Part shown: positions 1 to 7,683 of the stretch, piece after piece
How positions within the stretch are numbered: the first letter of the stretch is position 1
Layout: each line of letters starts with the position of its first letter
NCBI GenBank assembly: GCA_013694825.1
Contig: JACDBR010000010.1
Location: 1 to 11,342 of the forward strand
Direction of reading: 5' to 3'
Source of the DNA: Solirubrobacterales bacterium
Lineage (GTDB): Bacteria; Actinomycetota; Thermoleophilia; Solirubrobacterales; 70-9
Length of the DNA stretch: 11,342 nucleotides
Position numbers and translations under genes: made by a program
The notes under the pieces: model-generated
What the model was told of the DNA's origin: nothing
What the model saw: only the letters and a program-made list of their open reading frames with translations
The model's database searches: none

Positions 1-210
1 GGCAAGGGCCTGCTGCGCCTGGTCGGGCTCGAGGGCGACGGGCTCGACGAGGCGCTCCGCAGCCTGGCGGGATTCGTGGCGGCCGGCCGCCTCGGCAAGC
101 TCGGGATCGAGCGAATCGACGGCGAACCGGTGATCGGCAGCGCGCTCGAGCCGGCGCTCGTGGCGGCGGGATTCTCGCGCCAGCCGCGCCGCTTGGTCAC
201 GCCAGCCTGA
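1..210 (+). CDS. lhr: C-terminal end of probable Lhr-type ATP-dependent helicase (partial)
   Basis: The reading frame is open from the first base to TGA at 208-210, so only the last 69 residues of a larger protein are present. The visible part is a short helical segment, then GRLGKLGIERIDGEPVIGS, then an ending with AAGFSRQPRRL. This pattern (basic Gly-Lys-Leu, an E-x-I-D-G-E turn, an Ala-rich helix with AGF, and a final basic RxL) resembles the extreme C-terminus of bacterial Lhr helicases, DNA-repair superfamily 2 enzymes of about 1,500 residues in actinobacteria. Context supports the call, because actinobacterial lhr is often next to a Nei2-type glycosylase and one lies about 800 bp downstream. 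No helicase motif is inside the window, so the identification rests on the tail and the neighbourhood only. An unrelated long protein with a similar end cannot be excluded. Confidence 0.7.
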   Translation, partial: GKGLLRLVGLEGDGLDEALRSLAGFVAAGRLGKLGIERIDGEPVIGSALEPALVAAGFSRQPRRLVTPA

Positions 211-298
211 GCCTCGTTTCAGATAACCGCTGCAAATATGAGCTAGTTCTTAGGGACTTGCGTGTTGTCTGAGCATTTGGTTAAGGTCTCGCGCGCAT

Positions 299-895
299 AT
301 GATGAGTTTCCATCCGGTACGGGTAGTTCTGGGGTCGTCCATCGCGCTCGCCCTGACCGCCCTGACAGTGTCCGTGTTCTCGATCGGGCCGGCTGGTCAG
401 CCAGCTCTCGCGGAGGCGGCCCAGCGCGGCGGATGCAGTCACACGAAGGCCGTCCCAGGCCGCGCCGCCCCACGCAAGCTGCGCCGCGCGGTCGTCTGCC
501 TGATCAAGAAGCGCCGACAAGCGCACAACGCCGGCCGGGCGAGCGCCAACGCCAAGCTCGCCCGCGCCTCCGTCAAGCACTCGCGCAAGATGACGCGTTC
601 GCGCTGCTTCTCTCACCAGTGCGGCGGCGAAGCTCCGCTCGGGGAGCGGATCCGGCGCACCGGCTACATGCGAAACGCGAGGGTTTACGCCTACGGCGAG
701 GTGATCGGCTGGGGGCGGGGCAGGCGCGGAACGCCGCGAGCGATGGTCGACGCCTGGATGCACTCCTCCTCGCACCGCGTGATCTTGCTGGCCGGCCGCT
801 ACCACCACCTCGGCGTGGGCATCAAGGCCGAGGGGCCATTCGGGCAGAACCACGCCGCGACCTACACGGTCGACTTCGGCTACCGCAACCGCTGA
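299..895 (+). CDS. Secreted CAP (SCP/YkwD-like) domain protein
   Basis: The protein has 198 residues. Residues 1-38 form a signal peptide: a short basic start, a hydrophobic core around 9-30 and an ALA-type cleavage site at 36-38. The rest is a small CAP domain of the bacterial YkwD kind. The diagnostic pieces appear in order: a CFSH motif with His106, a GERIRRTGY segment (115-123), YGE with Glu134, the AWMHSSSHR motif (152-160) with His159, LGVGIK (171-176) and a terminal VDFGY strand. His106, Glu134 and His159 fit the His/Glu cavity of CAP proteins. The mature protein has cysteines at 46, 67, 103 and 108, which could form two disulfides outside the cell. The role of bacterial CAP proteins is poorly defined. 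ATG codons lie at 299 and 302; a weak AAGG is at 283-286. Either start leaves the signal peptide intact. Confidence 0.88.
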   Translation: MMSFHPVRVVLGSSIALALTALTVSVFSIGPAGQPALAEAAQRGGCSHTKAVPGRAAPRKLRRAVVCLIKKRRQAHNAGRASANAKLARASVKHSRKMTRSRCFSHQCGGEAPLGERIRRTGYMRNARVYAYGEVIGWGRGRRGTPRAMVDAWMHSSSHRVILLAGRYHHLGVGIKAEGPFGQNHAATYTVDFGYRNR

Positions 896-948
896 CGGCC
901 GGCCGGGGCCTCGGAGAGCCGGTCGCTGGGGTCGGTCACGCGACGCAT

Positions 949-1002
949 CGCGCCGCGTAGCGCTCCGGCCCGCGTGGCGCTGCGGCCCGCGTGGCGCTGC
1001 GG
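949..1002 (+). repeat. Three tandem 17-bp repeats upstream of the Nei gene
   Basis: The unit CGGCCCGCGTGGCGCTG occurs perfectly at 966-982 and 983-999. The next bases (1000-1002) begin another copy. The preceding 17 bases, 949-965, match the unit at 13 of 17 positions. The array therefore looks like two recent copies and one older one. It fills the gap between the CAP gene and the start of the glycosylase gene, ending 13 bases before its ATG. It adds an in-frame GTG (974) and a further GTG (991) ahead of the true start, which could mislead automatic start calling. Confidence 0.85.
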
Positions 1003-1015
1003 TCAAGATGGATCG

Positions 1016-1777
1016 ATGCCGGAGGGCGACACGATCCATCGAGCTGCGAACCGGCTGCGCACGGCCCTCGCCGGTCGCGTGATCGAGCTCGCCGACGCCC
1101 CGAGCCCCCGCTCCCCGATCCACGGCCGCGCCAAGTCGCTCCAGGGCCGCACTCTGGAGCTCGTCGAGGCGCGGGGGAAGCATCTGCTGGCGCACTTCTC
1201 GGGCGAGCTCGTGATCCACAGCCACCTGGGGATGAACGGGCGCTGGCGGATCACGGCCGACGGTCGGATGCCCTTCGGCAGGCCGTGGCTGGTCCTAGCC
1301 CAGGGCCGCGCGATCGCCGCTCAGGCCGACGGCAAGCTGCTCCGCTTGGTCAGCGAGTCACGGATCCGAAACGACCCCGGCCTCGCCCAGCTCGGCCCCG
1401 ATCCGCTGGCCGCCGGGTTCGACCTCGAGGCCGCCGCCGCCCGCCTGCGCATCCGAGGCGCCGGGCGGGAGCTCGGCGACGCGTTGCTCGACCAGCGGAT
1501 CATCTCCGGGATCGGCAACGCGATCCGAAACGAGGCGTGCTTTCGCGCTGGGATCAGCCCCTGGCGACAGGTCGATGCCCTGAGCGCCTCAGAGCTCGAA
1601 TCGGTAGTCGCCGAGAACGAGCGGGTGATGCGCATCTCGATCGCAAAGGGCCGGCGTCCGCGCTCGATCTACCGCGCCGGCCGCAGCGGATGCCCGCGGT
1701 GTCGGGGGGAGGTTCGCTCCCGAGGCCAGGGCGACGCCAACCGGACCGCCTACTGGTGCCCGAGTTGCCAGACCTGA
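1016..1777 (+). CDS. nei: Fpg/Nei family DNA glycosylase/AP lyase (endonuclease VIII, Nei2-like)
   Basis: This 253-residue base-excision-repair enzyme removes oxidised bases from DNA and nicks the abasic site. The ATG at 1016 is fixed by the N-terminus MPEGDT: after Met removal the catalytic N-terminal proline (Pro2) is followed by the essential Glu3. Lys55 in GKHLL is the conserved beta-turn lysine. HSHLGMNGRW (68-77) is typical of Nei-like enzymes. The helix-two-turn-helix covers about 157-183 (LLDQRIISGIGNAIRNEA). The C-terminus carries a zinc finger with Cys226, Cys229, Cys248 and Cys251, and Arg243 sits in the finger hairpin. Length and details match actinobacterial Nei2 (about 255 residues) better than Fpg/MutM. 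No Shine-Dalgarno is evident. The closeness of the lhr end supports a DNA repair locus, although a CAP gene sits between them. Confidence 0.93.
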   Translation: MPEGDTIHRAANRLRTALAGRVIELADAPSPRSPIHGRAKSLQGRTLELVEARGKHLLAHFSGELVIHSHLGMNGRWRITADGRMPFGRPWLVLAQGRAIAAQADGKLLRLVSESRIRNDPGLAQLGPDPLAAGFDLEAAAARLRIRGAGRELGDALLDQRIISGIGNAIRNEACFRAGISPWRQVDALSASELESVVAENERVMRISIAKGRRPRSIYRAGRSGCPRCRGEVRSRGQGDANRTAYWCPSCQT

Positions 1778-1858
1778 GCCATCGCGCCAGCCGATCGCCC
1801 GACGTCCGTCGCCCGACGCCCGCGGCGACGAGCCGGGATACTCGTCGAGGGAGGAAGG

Positions 1859-2551
1859 ATGACCACCGAGACGAACTCGCCCGCGGCTTTGCTCGCCCGC
1901 GTGCCGCTCTTCGATGAGCTCTCAGCGCCCGACCTCGACCGTATCGCGCGCGTCGCGGTCCCGCGTTCACTACCACGTGGCGTCCGGGTCTTTCACGAGG
2001 GCGATCGCTCCGACGCCTGTTACATCGTGCGCTCCGGCGACCTGCGGGTCACCCGCGAGCATCCCGACGGCCGCGCGATCGCGCTCGCGACCCTGGGGGA
2101 GGGAGACTTCTTCGGCGAGCTGGCGATGTTCGACGGCGGCACCCGGTCGGCCAGCGTCGAGACGCTCACCGACTGCGAGCTGATCGGCCTGCCCGCCACC
2201 GACGTGCGGCGGGTCGTGGCCGAGAACGGCGAGCTGGCGGCGAAGCTGATCACCGCTCTGACGCGGCGGCTGCGGGAGACCAACGAGCGCGTCACACGCC
2301 AGTCCTTCCAGACGGTGCCGAGCCGCGTCGCCGGCGTGCTCACCCAGCTGATCTCCGAGGAGGTCAGCGGCCCCGGCCACGAGCAGGTGACCGTGCGGAT
2401 GACCCAGGCCGACCTCGCACAGCTCGCGGGGACCTCGCGCGAGAGCGTCTCGCGCTTCCTCGCCACCCTCGAGCGGGCCGGCGTCGTGAGGGTCGGCCGA
2501 GGGCGCGTGACGGTGCTCGAGCCACGCCGCCTTGGCGCCTACATCTTCTAA
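1859..2551 (+). CDS. Crp/Fnr family transcriptional regulator
   Basis: The protein has 230 residues in the usual two-domain layout. Residues about 13-125 are the cyclic-nucleotide-binding beta-roll. Its phosphate-binding cassette FFGELAMFDGGTRSASVE (84-101) keeps the Gly86-Glu87 and Arg96-Ser97 pattern that holds cyclic nucleotide in CRP, so binding of cAMP or a relative is plausible. Residues about 125-150 form the dimer helix. The C-terminal winged helix-turn-helix includes MTQADLAQLAGTSRESVSRF (181-200), with RESVSR as a CRP-like recognition helix. No cysteine cluster for an Fe-S sensor is present, which argues against FNR. A purine-rich GAGGGAGG (1847-1854) directly precedes the ATG and makes this start convincing. 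A GATACT at 1837-1842 could be a -10 but is weak. The gene starts a run with the ASCH and SRPBCC genes. The targets are unknown. Confidence 0.93.
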   Translation: MTTETNSPAALLARVPLFDELSAPDLDRIARVAVPRSLPRGVRVFHEGDRSDACYIVRSGDLRVTREHPDGRAIALATLGEGDFFGELAMFDGGTRSASVETLTDCELIGLPATDVRRVVAENGELAAKLITALTRRLRETNERVTRQSFQTVPSRVAGVLTQLISEEVSGPGHEQVTVRMTQADLAQLAGTSRESVSRFLATLERAGVVRVGRGRVTVLEPRRLGAYIF

Positions 2552-2572
2552 GGCCCTGCGTCCCGCGCCCGG

Positions 2573-2578
2573 TAGGGT
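2573..2578 (+). promoter_or_regulatory. Candidate -10 hexamer of a leaderless ASCH transcript
   Basis: TAGGGT lies 9 bases before the ATG at 2588, and no Shine-Dalgarno is seen between them. Initiation 7-9 bases downstream of a -10 would put the transcript start on or beside the start codon. The -35 region is not recognisable. Two other genes in the window show the same arrangement. Confidence 0.35.
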
Positions 2579-2587
2579 GCGGATCGC

Positions 2588-2992
2588 ATGACAGGTGGCA
2601 TCTACGCGCTCAACTTCTTCTCTCCGGCCTTCATCGACCAGCTCAAGCGCGGCCGGAAGACCGCCACGATCAGGCTCGGCGACAAGTCCCGCAAGTACCG
2701 GCGCGGCCAGGTCGTGTGGATCACCGTCGGCCACCAGCACTCGCCTCGCGAGAAGATCTTCTCGGCGGTGATCGATGACGTCGACGTGAAGCGGATTCGC
2801 GACCTCTCGCCGCGCGACATCGAGCACGACAACCCCGAGTTCCGCCGGGTCGAGGAGACGACGTCGTTCATGACCCAGATCTATGGGCGGCCGGTGACCC
2901 AGGAGGACATGGTCACGGTCGTGCGCTTCTCGCAGATCCTCGAGCCGCCCCGCGCGCACTTCGGCAACGGCGAGACGCCTCGCAACAACTGA
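2588..2992 (+). CDS. ASCH domain-containing protein
   Basis: The protein has 134 residues and is nearly all one ASCH domain (about 5-118), a PUA-like beta-barrel associated with RNA or modified-nucleotide binding. The visible signature is an N-terminal LNFFSPAF strand, then LKRGRKTATIRLGDKSRKYR (19-38), which contains the conserved basic and Gly-Asp-Lys residues lining the putative binding groove, then RGQVVWITVG (38-47). The later acidic part, DIEHDNPEF (77-85), is also usual for small bacterial ASCH proteins. No second domain, signal peptide or membrane segment is present. It begins 36 bases after the Crp/Fnr gene and ends 26 bases before the SRPBCC gene, so it may be read with them, though a promoter of its own is possible. 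Its substrate is unknown. Confidence 0.85.
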   Translation: MTGGIYALNFFSPAFIDQLKRGRKTATIRLGDKSRKYRRGQVVWITVGHQHSPREKIFSAVIDDVDVKRIRDLSPRDIEHDNPEFRRVEETTSFMTQIYGRPVTQEDMVTVVRFSQILEPPRAHFGNGETPRNN

Positions 2993-3018
2993 GCCGGGGC
3001 GGACCCGGCGTCGCGACG

Positions 3019-3519
3019 ATGGCCGCCGGACGCGAGTTCTCCTTCCTGACCACCTGGCTGCTCGCCTGCGAGCGCGGCCCGGTCTGGGAGGCGATCTACG
3101 ACGCCGATACCTGGAGTGAGTGGTGGCCCGGCTTGGTCGGCGCCGAGCGCCACTCGAGCGGCGAGGAGACGGGGGTTGGTCAGCGCGGCCGCTACAGGTG
3201 GCGTGCCGCGGTTCGCTACGGGGTCAGCTTCGAGATGGTCTCAACCCGGGTCGAGGCTCCCCGCCTGCTCGAGGGGAAGGCCAGCGGGGATCTCGACGGC
3301 AGCGGCGTCTGGCGGCTGCTGGATGCCTCCGCGCCGGACGGCTCCGCGCCGGCCACCGCCGTGCTGTTCGACTGGCGGGTCCGGCTCGCCCGCCCCGGGT
3401 TGCGGCTCGCGGCACCCTTCGCGGGGCCGATCCTGCGCTGGAACCACGCTCGGTTGATGCGCGCTGGAGCGCAAGGCCTGGCATCCAGGCTCGGTTGCGA
3501 GCTCCTGGCCGAGGGATAG
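3019..3519 (+). CDS. SRPBCC (START-like, polyketide cyclase/dehydrase-type) family protein
   Basis: The protein has 166 residues. After a short start it shows the SRPBCC opening, a helix VWEAIYDADTWSEWWPG (22-38), in which Trp and Pro after the first helix are typical. Alternating beta-strands follow (GRYRWRAAVRYGVSFEM and the FDWRVRLARPG strand). The end is a long helix, RWNHARLMRAGAQGLASRL (about 140-158), which lies over the ligand cavity in this fold. Members bind or modify hydrophobic ligands; the ligand here cannot be read from sequence. ATG at 3019 is the first start after the ASCH stop and no strong Shine-Dalgarno precedes it. The last codons overlap the predicted groESL promoter region. 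Some relatives are annotated only as polyketide cyclases, which should not be taken as a demonstrated activity. Confidence 0.78.
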   Translation: MAAGREFSFLTTWLLACERGPVWEAIYDADTWSEWWPGLVGAERHSSGEETGVGQRGRYRWRAAVRYGVSFEMVSTRVEAPRLLEGKASGDLDGSGVWRLLDASAPDGSAPATAVLFDWRVRLARPGLRLAAPFAGPILRWNHARLMRAGAQGLASRLGCELLAEG

Positions 3520-3533
3520 TCGTTCACTAGACT
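3505..3533 (+). promoter_or_regulatory. Candidate groESL promoter
   Basis: TAGACT (3528-3533) fits a -10. It is preceded at 17-bp spacing by CTGGCC (3505-3510), a poor -35. The call rests mainly on geometry: a start about 7 bases downstream (about 3540) puts the CIRCE operator at the very beginning of the transcript, where HrcA sites are commonly found. The -35 lies inside the end of the SRPBCC gene. Confidence 0.45.
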
Positions 3534-3543
3534 GAGACCTCGT

Positions 3544-3570
3544 TTGGCACTCTCGCTTGTAGAGTGCCAG
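3544..3570 (+). promoter_or_regulatory. CIRCE element (HrcA operator) of groESL
   Basis: The left arm TTGGCACTC (3544-3552), a 9-base spacer (3553-3561) and the right arm GAGTGCCAG (3562-3570) match the CIRCE consensus TTAGCACTC-N9-GAGTGCTAA, with the A/T to G/C change at the third arm position often seen in GC-rich genomes. The arms are complementary at 8 of 9 positions. HrcA, which is not encoded in this window, is the known repressor of CIRCE and releases it on heat shock. The position upstream of groES is the classic one. Confidence 0.95.
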
Positions 3571-3619
3571 CCAGAGTCCAGAAAGCTTGTAAGTAAGCGG
3601 ACAATACGGAGGTGTACGT

Positions 3620-3910
3620 ATGAACCTGAAGCCACTTGGCGACAGGCTGATCGTCAAGGCAGTCGAGGAGGAGCAGACCACCGCCAGTGGCATCGTGCTC
3701 CCCGACACGGCCAAGGAGAAGCCCCAGAAGGGCAAGGTAATGGCAGTCGGCGACGGCGCCTGGGACGAGGATGGCGAGAAGCGCATCCCGCTCGACGTCG
3801 CCGAGGGAGATGAGGTCCTCTACTCCAAGTACGGCGGCACGGAGATCAAGGTCGAGGGTGAGGACTTGCTTGTCCTGCGCCAGACCGATGTCCTGGCCAA
3901 GGTCGTCTAA
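3620..3910 (+). CDS. groES: Co-chaperonin GroES (Hsp10)
   Basis: GroES has 96 residues, the usual length. It forms the heptameric lid that closes the GroEL cavity in the cytoplasm. The N-terminus [12 protein letters not shown] is the standard opening strand. [20 protein letters not shown] (21-40) contains the mobile loop with its Ile-Val-Leu contact to Gro[23 protein letters not shown] is the conserved late barrel, and the end, DVLAKV, is typical. A strong Shine-Dalgarno GGAGGTG (3608-3614) lies 5 bases before the ATG. groEL follows after 48 bases in the same direction, so the two form a bicistronic heat-shock operon under CIRCE. Confidence 0.98.
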   Translation: MNLKPLGDRLIVKAVEEEQTTASGIVLPDTAKEKPQKGKVMAVGDGAWDEDGEKRIPLDVAEGDEVLYSKYGGTEIKVEGEDLLVLRQTDVLAKVV

Positions 3911-3958
3911 GCCCTACCCGCCCGCTCTCAAGACCCTTAGCGAAAGGAACCACTGAAT

Positions 3959-5590
<1,632 letters not shown>

Positions 5591-5617
5591 CCAGTGCTTC
5601 GGGCGCATTCGTTTGGG

Positions 5618-5648
5618 AAGGGCCCGGCATTTGCGCCGGGCCCTTTCT
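5618..5648 (+). terminator. Intrinsic terminator of groESL
   Basis: The perfect 11-bp arms AAGGGCCCGGC (5618-5628) and GCCGGGCCCTT (5635-5645) surround a 6-base loop, ATTTGC. They are followed by a short pyrimidine/T tract (TCTCT). The hairpin is 28 bases after the groEL stop and should end the heat-shock transcript before the ferredoxin gene. Confidence 0.9.
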
Positions 5649-5704
5649 CTGTGAGCGAGAGCACGAGGCTCCCGAATCGATCCGGGCGTCGATCCCGATG
5701 CCTT

Positions 5705-5710
5705 TACACT
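5705..5710 (+). promoter_or_regulatory. Candidate -10 of the ferredoxin gene
   Basis: TACACT after a TTT run fits the TANNNT form of an actinobacterial -10. It lies between the groEL terminator and the ferredoxin gene, so a separate promoter is expected in this gap. It would give a leader of about 65 bases. No clear -35 is visible. Confidence 0.3.
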
Positions 5711-5780
5711 GCGAGGCTCCACGGCGCCAGCGGCCGACCCATTTGACCACCTCCGAGCAAGCAAGGAGCCCAGCAGACTC

Positions 5781-6044
5781 TTGGCCTACGTAATCGCAGA
5801 GCCCTGCATCGGTCAGAAGGACAACTCCTGCGTCGAGGTCTGCCCGGTCGATTGCATCCACCCGACGCCCGACGAGGCCGACTACGACAACGTCGAGCAG
5901 CTCTACATCGACCCCGACGAGTGCATCGACTGCGACGCCTGCGTCGAGGCCTGCCCGGTCGATGCCTGTTTCGCCGAGGACCAAGTCCCCGGCGAGTGGG
6001 AGAAGTTCGTAGCGATCAACGCCGACTACTTCGCGAGCAAGTAG
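5781..6044 (+). CDS. fdxA: Seven-iron (3Fe-4S/4Fe-4S) ferredoxin, FdxA/FdxC type
   Basis: This is an acidic 87-residue electron carrier. The start is TTG at 5781: the N-terminus it gives, MAYVIAEPC, aligns with mycobacterial FdxC (MTYTIAEPC), and AAGGAG lies at 5763-5768, a long 12 bases upstream. The cysteine pattern follows 7Fe ferredoxins: Cys9, Cys17 and Cys21-Pro, Cys25, then Cys48, Cys51, Cys54 and Cys58-Pro. By comparison with Azotobacter FdI, Cys9, Cys17 and Cys58 should bind the 3Fe-4S cluster, and Cys21, Cys48, Cys51 and Cys54 the 4Fe-4S cluster. The linker before Cys48 is nine residues longer than in FdI. Cys63 is extra. The C-terminus is shorter than that of mycobacterial FdxC. 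No redox partner is encoded nearby; the patatin gene 25 bases downstream may be co-transcribed. Confidence 0.93.
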   Translation: MAYVIAEPCIGQKDNSCVEVCPVDCIHPTPDEADYDNVEQLYIDPDECIDCDACVEACPVDACFAEDQVPGEWEKFVAINADYFASK

Positions 6045-6069
6045 CCGCGTGCTGCGGCGGCCTCGTTAG

Positions 6070-7665
6070 ATGCGGCCGCTTCGCATCTCGCTGACCCTCT
6101 CTGGCGGCGCGTCGCTGGGCGCCTACGAGGCCGGCGCCGCGGCCGGCATGGCGGTGGCCGCGCGGCGACTTCAGCGCGAGGGTCAGGAGACGACGATCGA
6201 CGCGATCGGCGGCGCTTCGGCAGGATCGCTGGTTGGCCTCTTCCTCGCCCACAGCCTGCTCGAGGGGATCGACCCGGTCGACCTGATGTACGAGGCCTGG
6301 GTCGAGCGCGTCACCTTGAAGATGCTGAGGAGCACCTCGCCGACCGCGCCGCTGTCATTCGACGAGCTGCGCGAGAGGGCCCCCGAGTTGCTCGACCGCG
6401 AGCAGCGCGAGCCGAGCGAGCACGATGGGGAGGAGGCGCTCCAGGACCGCGCCCTCGCCTTCCACGTCTGCCTGACCAACCTGCGTGGCGTCACCTATCC
6501 GATCCGCGGCCTGCGCCGCGACGAGCCGATCACCGGCGCCACCTACGCCGACTGGGGGCGCTTCGAGCTCAAGCCGGGCGGCGGGATCGAGCAGCTGCTC
6601 GAGCCGGAGCAGGCCTCGCCGTTCGACTTCGTGCTCGCCTCGGCCGCCAGCCCCGGAGGCTTCGCGCCGCAGCTGCTCGATCGCAGCCGCGACGAGGAGG
6701 GCTACCGCAGCCGTGGGATCCAGAACTTCCCGGAGTCGGGAAGCATGTGGTACACGGACGGCGGTCTGGTCGCCTCGCAGCCGCTCGGCCGGATCATGGC
6801 CGCTGGCCGCAGCCTGCATGGCCCAGAGCCCGACGCTACGCATCTCAGCCTGCTGATCGACCCGCGCTCTGAGGTTTCGATGGGCGGCGAGGAGTGGAGC
6901 GACACCGACAACCAGCTGAGCTGGACGAGCGGGCTCGCTCGGGCGCTCGGGATCCTCTCCCAGCAGGAGCTCTTCGAGGATCTGCGAAAGATCGAGAAGG
7001 ACAACTCGCGGATCGTCTGGGCGCGGGAGCTGGTCGAGGCACTCGGCCCCCACCTGCCCGATGAGGCCGCCCCCGACCTGCGCGAGTTCCTCGAGCGGAT
7101 CGAGTCCCAACGCGACGAGATGCGCGCCGACGAGCCGCATCGCGAGGACGATCGCCACGGCTCGGGCGCCGAGAGCGCCTCCGACCTCCTGGGCGAGGCG
7201 GTCGCCGAGATCGGTGGCCTATCGGGCAAGCAGCCGATCTCGATCGACGTGATCTCGCCTCTGCTCCTGACCGGCGACGGCAAGGACATCCGCAGCCTTC
7301 TGGCGGGTGAGTTCATGGGCGACTTCGGCGGCTTCCTCAGCCACGACCTGCGCGCCAGCGACTTCGACCTCGGCTACGAGAGCACGATCGCATGGCTGAA
7401 GGGAGGCCTGACGCACTGCGAGGTCTCCGATGCGGCGATCGAGGCCGCGGTCGAGTGCGTCGAGAGCCGCCGTCTCCACGATCCCGAGGAGGTCAAGGCC
7501 GGCGAGGCGGAGGTCGGCGACCTCTCGCTCGGCGACCGCTGGGAGCTCGTGCGGCTCGGCCTGCACACGGCCCGCGTGCTCGGCTCGGGCGCACTCGACG
7601 TGCGCGAGAAGATCTCCGATCCGATCGGCCGGCTGCTCAAGCGCCTGCCCGGGCAGGGCGACTAG
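6070..7665 (+). CDS. Patatin-like phospholipase family protein
   Basis: The protein has 531 residues. The N-terminal patatin domain (about 6-245) carries all the catalytic signatures. The oxyanion-hole loop is LSGGASLGAYEAG (10-22), the nucleophile elbow is GASAG with Ser50, and the second member of the Ser-Asp dyad is Asp230 in the DGG motif of WYTDGGLVASQPLG. Such enzymes hydrolyse acyl esters of phospholipids or other lipids. The C-terminal half is an acidic helical region unlike plant patatin; it contains FMGDFGGFLSHDLRASDFDLGYE (from about residue 415), a pattern also found late in other large actinobacterial patatin proteins. There is no signal peptide or clear membrane helix, so it is probably cytoplasmic. 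ATG at 6070 leaves the first motif at the usual distance from the N-terminus. No good Shine-Dalgarno is present. It converges on the methyltransferase gene with only 18 bases between stops. Confidence 0.9.
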   Translation: MRPLRISLTLSGGASLGAYEAGAAAGMAVAARRLQREGQETTIDAIGGASAGSLVGLFLAHSLLEGIDPVDLMYEAWVERVTLKMLRSTSPTAPLSFDELRERAPELLDREQREPSEHDGEEALQDRALAFHVCLTNLRGVTYPIRGLRRDEPITGATYADWGRFELKPGGGIEQLLEPEQASPFDFVLASAASPGGFAPQLLDRSRDEEGYRSRGIQNFPESGSMWYTDGGLVASQPLGRIMAAGRSLHGPEPDATHLSLLIDPRSEVSMGGEEWSDTDNQLSWTSGLARALGILSQQELFEDLRKIEKDNSRIVWARELVEALGPHLPDEAAPDLREFLERIESQRDEMRADEPHREDDRHGSGAESASDLLGEAVAEIGGLSGKQPISIDVISPLLLTGDGKDIRSLLAGEFMGDFGGFLSHDLRASDFDLGYESTIAWLKGGLTHCEVSDAAIEAAVECVESRRLHDPEEVKAGEAEVGDLSLGDRWELVRLGLHTARVLGSGALDVREKISDPIGRLLKRLPGQGD

Positions 7666-7683
7666 CTGCCGCGGCCCTTCGCC

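Noticed and set aside
1796..1830. Repeated CGCCCGACG words before the Crp/Fnr gene, considered as a direct-repeat operator
   Set aside because: The words are short and made of the commonest bases in this genome; spacing and symmetry do not suggest a binding site.
281..2959. Long minus-strand open frames opposite the CAP, Nei, Crp/Fnr and ASCH genes (281-1225 and 1970-2959)
   Set aside because: They lack recognisable motifs and overlap well-supported genes completely.
7644..7657. Perfect 14-bp palindrome CCTGCCCGGGCAGG at the end of the patatin gene
   Set aside because: It has no loop, lies inside codons for LPGQG-type residues and has no T-tract, so I do not call it a terminator of the convergent genes.
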